Positions 60,470 to 64,000 of a stretch of 64,000 nucleotides of DNA are shown piece by piece (position 1 is the stretch's first letter; each line of letters starts with the position of its first letter). The stretch comes from TMP-86 sp044226865 (GTDB taxonomy: Bacteria; Pseudomonadota; Gammaproteobacteria; Steroidobacterales; Steroidobacteraceae): positions 1 to 64,000 of the forward strand of contig JBGAGE010000002.1 in NCBI GenBank assembly GCA_044226865.1, read 5' to 3'. The position numbers and the translations under genes are program-made. The notes under the pieces are model-generated. The model saw only the letters and a program-made list of their open reading frames with translations, made no database searches and had not been told where the DNA came from.

Positions 60470-61147
60470 ATGCGCCAATCAAAATTCATACCCCTCTCGA
60501 CCTACCAAGAACTGCCGTTGGATACGATGCAAGATCGCGTCAACGAATTCGAGGCGCAATTACAGCGACGCCGAACCGCGCGGCAATTCGCCGACCGGCC
60601 AGTGCCCCGCTCGATCATCGAAAAGTGCCTTTTGGCAGCCGGTACGGCGCCTAGCGGCGCCCATCAGCAACCTTGGCATTTCGTCGCCATTTCCGACCCC
60701 GCCATCAAGTCGCGGATTCGTGCTGCTGCCGAAAAGGAAGAGCATGACTTTTATCACCGCCGCGCCCCCAAAGAATGGATCGACGCGCTCCGCCCTCTCG
60801 GGACGGATGAGCACAAGCCCTATCTGGACACCGCGCCGTGGTTGATTGCCGTATTTCTACAGCGCTTCACGCGCACGGCCGACGGCCGGAAGATCAAGCA
60901 TTACTACACGGACGAATCGGTCGGCATTGCGACAGGCTTTTTGATCGCTGCCGTCCACGCCGCCGGCTTGGTATCGCTCACTCACACACCCAGTCCAATG
61001 GGATTTCTCACCGAGATCCTCGGTCGCCCGAAGGACATCGAGCGCCCGTTCCTGTTGCTGGTCGTCGGCTATCCCAGCGCTGATGCCGTCGTGCCCGATA
61101 TCGTTCGAAAGCCGTTGGACGAGATCTCGACCTTCCTGCCGCCGTAG
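60470..61147 (+). CDS. Nitroreductase-family flavoprotein, iodotyrosine deiodinase-like
   Basis: 225 residues. FMN-binding nitroreductase fold: RRRTARQFADRPVPRSIIEK, then GTAPSGAHQQPWHF. The stretch ESVGIATGFLIAAVHAAGL with THTPSPMGFL is characteristic of the iodotyrosine deiodinase-like branch, which reduces halogenated phenols, rather than of BluB or NfsB. It is cytoplasmic. No GntR-type palindrome is seen at its promoter, and its link with the Rieske regulon rests on position only. Confidence 0.85.
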   Translation: MRQSKFIPLSTYQELPLDTMQDRVNEFEAQLQRRRTARQFADRPVPRSIIEKCLLAAGTAPSGAHQQPWHFVAISDPAIKSRIRAAAEKEEHDFYHRRAPKEWIDALRPLGTDEHKPYLDTAPWLIAVFLQRFTRTADGRKIKHYYTDESVGIATGFLIAAVHAAGLVSLTHTPSPMGFLTEILGRPKDIERPFLLLVVGYPSADAVVPDIVRKPLDEISTFLPP

Positions 61148-61199
61148 CGTGGGCGGCCCATGCGAAGTTCCCGAAGCAGATGCGCCACCCAGTCTTCGC

Positions 61200-61430
61200 C
61201 TAGCAGTTGACGTTGAAACGAACCCCGTAAGTGCGTGGATCTTCGAGGTAGGCGGTCGCGGGGCCCGGAATCCCGGCGGCGGCCGTCGCCGCCAAGACCG
61301 CCCTGTTGGCGATATTCTTGATCCAAAGCCCAACCGACCATTTGTCCGCTTCGTAGGTGACGTTCGCATCGAACTTGCTGTTCGCCGCCTGTTCCGTTCC
61401 CACATTGTGAACGTAGTCCGCCCACCAATG
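61200..61430 (-). pseudogene. C-terminal remnant of a TonB-dependent receptor
   Basis: About 75 codons on the minus strand read HWWADYVHNVGTEQAANSK, then VTYEADKWSVGLWIKNIANR, then DPRTYGVRFNVNC and stop. This is the last few strands of a TBDR barrel of the substrate-import type. Upstream the plug and most of the barrel are missing, and the ending in Cys instead of an aromatic residue is unusual for outer-membrane proteins. It is a decayed receptor beside the catabolic regulon. Confidence 0.7.
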
Positions 61431-61662
61431 ACGCCGCCTGCGGATTCAGAGACTTATCTGCAACCCGCCAGCCGGCGTGCCCACGGGACACGGCCAACGG
61501 GGCCTCCCGATCTCCAGAGGCGACAGAACCCTGCGATCAGTAGTCGCGCGGCGATCATCCAAAGGGTGTACAACGTTACTATCGCCGCCGCCCGTCCCCT
61601 GCCGCGAGCGTAACAATGCGCTCAGGAGCACCCTGCTGCTCCACCATGAACCGAGAGTTACC

Positions 61663-61878
61663 TTGAACGAGAATTACCCGCCGCTCTTGCAGACCGCCGT
61701 CAAAGCCTACATCCGGGCTTTCGGTCATGATGTTCCCGCGCAAGTGTTAGCGATGTTTGCCTCCCAGCCCGGGCCGCTGCTGAATGAAATCCGCCAGGCC
61801 ATTGCTTCGGGATGCCCACCGCCCGCATGGCGTGACCTTGCAAAACGGCAGGCTTGTCCGCTCAATTTCAAGGTTTGA
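61663..61878 (+). CDS. Small hypothetical protein
   Basis: 71 residues from a TTG behind CCGAGAG. The sequence (YPPLLQTAVKAYIRAFGHDV, then LAMFASQPGPLLNEIRQAIA) is amphipathic and helical, with no signal peptide. I do not recognise the family by name. It is followed five bases later by a tiny membrane protein gene on the same strand, so the pair may be an operon. The 230 bases before it hold no gene I can support. Confidence 0.5.
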   Translation: MNENYPPLLQTAVKAYIRAFGHDVPAQVLAMFASQPGPLLNEIRQAIASGCPPPAWRDLAKRQACPLNFKV

Positions 61879-61883
61879 GCGCG

Positions 61884-62027
61884 ATGTTGAGCATCATCGC
61901 CACCCTGGCATTTCTTGCAGCTGCCATTTTCTTCGGCCAGCGATGGATCACCGAGCGCGCGCAGAACTCGCGCTTGCGTGCCGAAATCGCGTGGCTCAGG
62001 CGCCGCCTCAAGAACCGGGACGGCTGA
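61884..62027 (+). CDS. Tiny single-helix membrane protein
   Basis: 47 residues: one membrane helix (MLSIIATLAFLAAAIFFGQR) followed by a basic, coiled-coil-like tail (NSRLRAEIAWLRRRLKNRD). The start is 5 bases after the stop of the previous small gene. Small proteins of this plan are common and mostly uncharacterised. Codon composition and position support it as real, but length makes it uncertain. Confidence 0.5.
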   Translation: MLSIIATLAFLAAAIFFGQRWITERAQNSRLRAEIAWLRRRLKNRDG

Positions 62028-62186
62028 GGACCAGGCCGGGACATCCGATTACCTTGATGGCGGCATTCTCGCGGCACCTGGTGATTTCCACCTACTGTGA
62101 GCTCATGCCCCATTTGCCGAGCGCACTCTGCGCCATGTGCGCACGCCGACGCGTCTGCTCGATCGCGGCCGCCTGGTGGGATTCCG

Positions 62187-63497
62187 TCACGCAACCCGCT
62201 GCAGCCCGGTGAGAGTCGAGTCCATCTCGGCCAGCAATTGATCCGCATGCTCCCGCGCAAATACCAACGGCGGACGGAGCTTGAGCACATTGTCGTGCAC
62301 GCCGATGCGGCTGATGAGGATGCCGCGATCGCGCAAGGCGTTGACGACGGCGCGCGCCGCCTGCGATGCCGGGCTCCTGGTCCTTCGATCGGTGACGAGC
62401 TCGACCCCGACGAACAGCCCGGAGCCGCGTACATCGCCGATGACGTCGTGCCGTTGCGCAAGTCTCCTCAGACCCTCTCGCAAATACGCCCCCACGTCGC
62501 GTGCATTGCCAAGCAGGCCTTCTCGTTGGATCACCTTGAGGACCTCGTGCCCCACGGCAGCCGACACAGGATTGCCGCCAAAGGTGTTGAAGTAGGAGAA
62601 CTGCTTGCGATAGGCAACCAGGTGCTCGCGCCGCGCGACGACGCCACCGATGGGATGACCGGCGCCCATGGGCTTGCCCAACGTCACGATATCGGGCACG
62701 GTTCCCGTCATGCGATATCCCCACATGTGATCGCCGGTTCGCGCGAAGCCTGATTGCACCTCATCGGCGATGAACAGGCCGCCCGCCTCCCGCACCATCT
62801 TCACCGCAGCTTCCATGAAACCCGCAGGCACCTCAGGCAGGCCTTCATTGGCGAAGATCGGGCACACCAGCAGCGCAGATACGCCGAGGCCCTCGCGCCG
62901 CAGCGAGGCGATCGCCTCCGCAACCTTGTCGAGATAGGCATCGCGCAGCGCGGTACCGGACAGCCCAGCGTCGACCCGGTAGCTCTCGGGCGAGGGAATT
63001 CGCCGGATATGCGCCTTGTAGCCGCCAACGGGCGTGAAGATGCTGGCGAGCTGCGAAACCGCGGCGGTATTGCCGTGATAGGTGGCATTCGTGCAGATGA
63101 TACCGGTGGAACCCGTCACGGCCTGCGCCATCTGCAGGGCCACGTCGTTGGCTTCGCTGCCTGTGCACGTGAACGTCACGGTCGTCAGTTCTGGATCGAA
63201 CGTCCGCAGCAGGTCCTCGGCATAGTCCAGAACGACTTCGTCCAGATAGCGGGTGTGTACATTGAGCTTACCGGCTTGACGGGCAAGCGCGGCCACGACA
63301 TCAGGATGACAATGCCCGACGCTGGGCACGTTGTTGTAGACATCGAGGTAACGCCGGCCTTCGTGGTCCCACAACCAGACGCCTTCACCGCGCACCAGGT
63401 GCAAGGGACGATCATAAAAGAGCGGTGTATCCGGACCCAGCAAGCGCTCGCGGCGCGCGAGCAATGCCTGGATGTGGGAAGTCTGCTGGATGCTCAT
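62187..63497 (-). CDS. Class III (PLP) aminotransferase
   Basis: 436 residues from ATG 63497. Class III fold-type I: YLDVYNNVPSVGHCHPDVVA, TGSEANDVALQMA, the PLP aspartate region LFIADEVQSGFARTGD and lysine in DIVTLGKPMGAGHPIGG. This layout with VPSVGH is close to the ethanolamine-phosphate phospho-lyase/alanine-glyoxylate type branch. Its start overlaps the permease stop by ATGA, so uptake and conversion of an amine or amino acid are coupled. Confidence 0.87.
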   Translation of the reverse strand: MSIQQTSHIQALLARRERLLGPDTPLFYDRPLHLVRGEGVWLWDHEGRRYLDVYNNVPSVGHCHPDVVAALARQAGKLNVHTRYLDEVVLDYAEDLLRTFDPELTTVTFTCTGSEANDVALQMAQAVTGSTGIICTNATYHGNTAAVSQLASIFTPVGGYKAHIRRIPSPESYRVDAGLSGTALRDAYLDKVAEAIASLRREGLGVSALLVCPIFANEGLPEVPAGFMEAAVKMVREAGGLFIADEVQSGFARTGDHMWGYRMTGTVPDIVTLGKPMGAGHPIGGVVARREHLVAYRKQFSYFNTFGGNPVSAAVGHEVLKVIQREGLLGNARDVGAYLREGLRRLAQRHDVIGDVRGSGLFVGVELVTDRRTRSPASQAARAVVNALRDRGILISRIGVHDNVLKLRPPLVFAREHADQLLAEMDSTLTGLQRVA

Positions 63498-64000
63498 GGA
63501 ACCCTCGACCCTGGCCTCGCGATGATGAAGTACGCCCACAACGCAACCAACCCGGCGATGGCGACGCTCAGGGCACGGACCTGCAATTGGTAGCAAGAGA
63601 TCATGACGGCGCAAGATAACACCAGCGCGACGGAAGCCACGGCCACGCCGCCGCGCGCCCGGTAGGGCCTTGCAAGTCCCGGAGCGCTGCGCCGAAGCTT
63701 GATGAATGTGAGCAGCACGAACACGTGCGACACGCTGATCAGGAAGATGAACACCACCATCGCATCGTCCGGCTTGAAGGCGGCCGTCGCGATGGCGATG
63801 ACAGCCAGGAGCAGCAAGGCGGCATCGGGTGCCCGGCGCGCGTTGGTATGGCGGAAGACGCGCGGCAGGTAGCCAGCCATGCCCAGATGGTAGAACTGGC
63901 GCGAGCCCGCATAAGCCAGTGAAAAGAAAGTCCCAATGATGGCGATCAAGGCGCCCGTGCCCACGAACCTCGCAACCATCGTCGCCCACTGCGCGCTTCC
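63494..64000 (-). CDS. APC-family amino acid/amine permease, C-terminal part
   Basis: The visible C-terminal portion, about 168 residues, continues off the window at 64000; the Met at 63979 is not the true start, because the open frame runs past it. It has four to five membrane helices, with GTFFSLAYAGSRQFYHLGMA and GYLPRVF resembling ethanolamine-permease-like APC transporters. It is translationally coupled to the aminotransferase. Confidence 0.82.
   Translation of the reverse strand, partial: GSAQWATMVARFVGTGALIAIIGTFFSLAYAGSRQFYHLGMAGYLPRVFRHTNARRAPDAALLLLAVIAIATAAFKPDDAMVVFIFLISVSHVFVLLTFIKLRRSAPGLARPYRARGGVAVASVALVLSCAVMISCYQLQVRALSVAIAGLVALWAYFIIARPGSRVP

Noticed and set aside
62187..63989. 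A 600-codon open frame that would extend the aminotransferase N-terminally
   Set aside because: The extra N-terminal part is a shadow of the permease in another frame; ATG 63497 with the ATGA overlap is the real start.
1..64000. CRISPR array, tRNA or rRNA genes, or a prophage
   Set aside because: No spaced direct repeats, cloverleaf sequences, rRNA segments, integrase or phage structural genes were recognised.

Overview
The window is GC-rich, dense proteobacterial DNA with short intergenic gaps and mostly complete genes. It holds eight full-length TonB-dependent receptors (TBDRs) and two receptor remnants. Tat- and Sec-exported periplasmic enzymes, paired DUF1214 proteins and FecI/FecR signalling fit a free-living, TBDR-rich proteobacterium, possibly a gammaproteobacterium near Steroidobacterales/Nevskiales/Xanthomonadales. 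That placement is inference; there is no rRNA or other phylogenetic marker here. I saw no tRNA, rRNA or CRISPR array.

Layout. 0-5.2 kb: the edge of an insertion sequence beside a YceI scrap, then stress/accessory genes (DUF2182, DUF899, an HTH regulator, a beta-propeller protein, DUF1428, and an SRPBCC/ArsR pair with a clear operator). 5.4-12.5 kb: a TBDR divergent from a TetR-sulfotransferase-DUF1214-DUF1214 operon. 12.7-16.1 kb: an exported amidase with an extra N-terminal domain, and a peroxiredoxin.

16.3-48.7 kb is the notable part: a metal, most likely copper, acquisition island. It holds six TBDRs, TonB, five DUF2946-type small His/Met/Cys proteins, two PepSY reductase-like membrane proteins, two Tat-exported DJ-1/PfpI proteins (one fused to a YHS/TRASH metal-binding domain), PCuAC, two SCO proteins, CopC, a TlpA thioredoxin and a CxCC-containing BNR lipoprotein. 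At its core are an ECF sigma factor, MbnP, MbnH, CopC, FecR, an STN-containing TBDR and PepSY in line. This resembles the regulatory and import half of a methanobactin operon, but no mbnA, mbnB or mbnC is visible. Two stretches of the island have parallel architecture (DUF2946 - TBDR - DJ-1 - TBDR - PepSY). Both carry the same double hairpin just after the DUF2946 gene, which suggests segmental duplication with the mbn-like block inserted in one copy.

49-61.2 kb looks like an aromatic or other organic-compound catabolic regulon: a Tat-exported PLP enzyme, two GntR/FCD regulators, a Rieske oxygenase, an HbpS/GlcG protein, a SnoaL-SMP-30 fusion, an FAD oxidase, a TBDR, a cupin and a deiodinase-like nitroreductase. 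A 13-base palindrome (ATTGTAGGACAAT) lies upstream of three of its transcription units, making it a likely GntR operator. 61.2-64 kb holds a TBDR C-terminal remnant, two tiny genes, a class III aminotransferase and the end of an APC permease that runs off the window.
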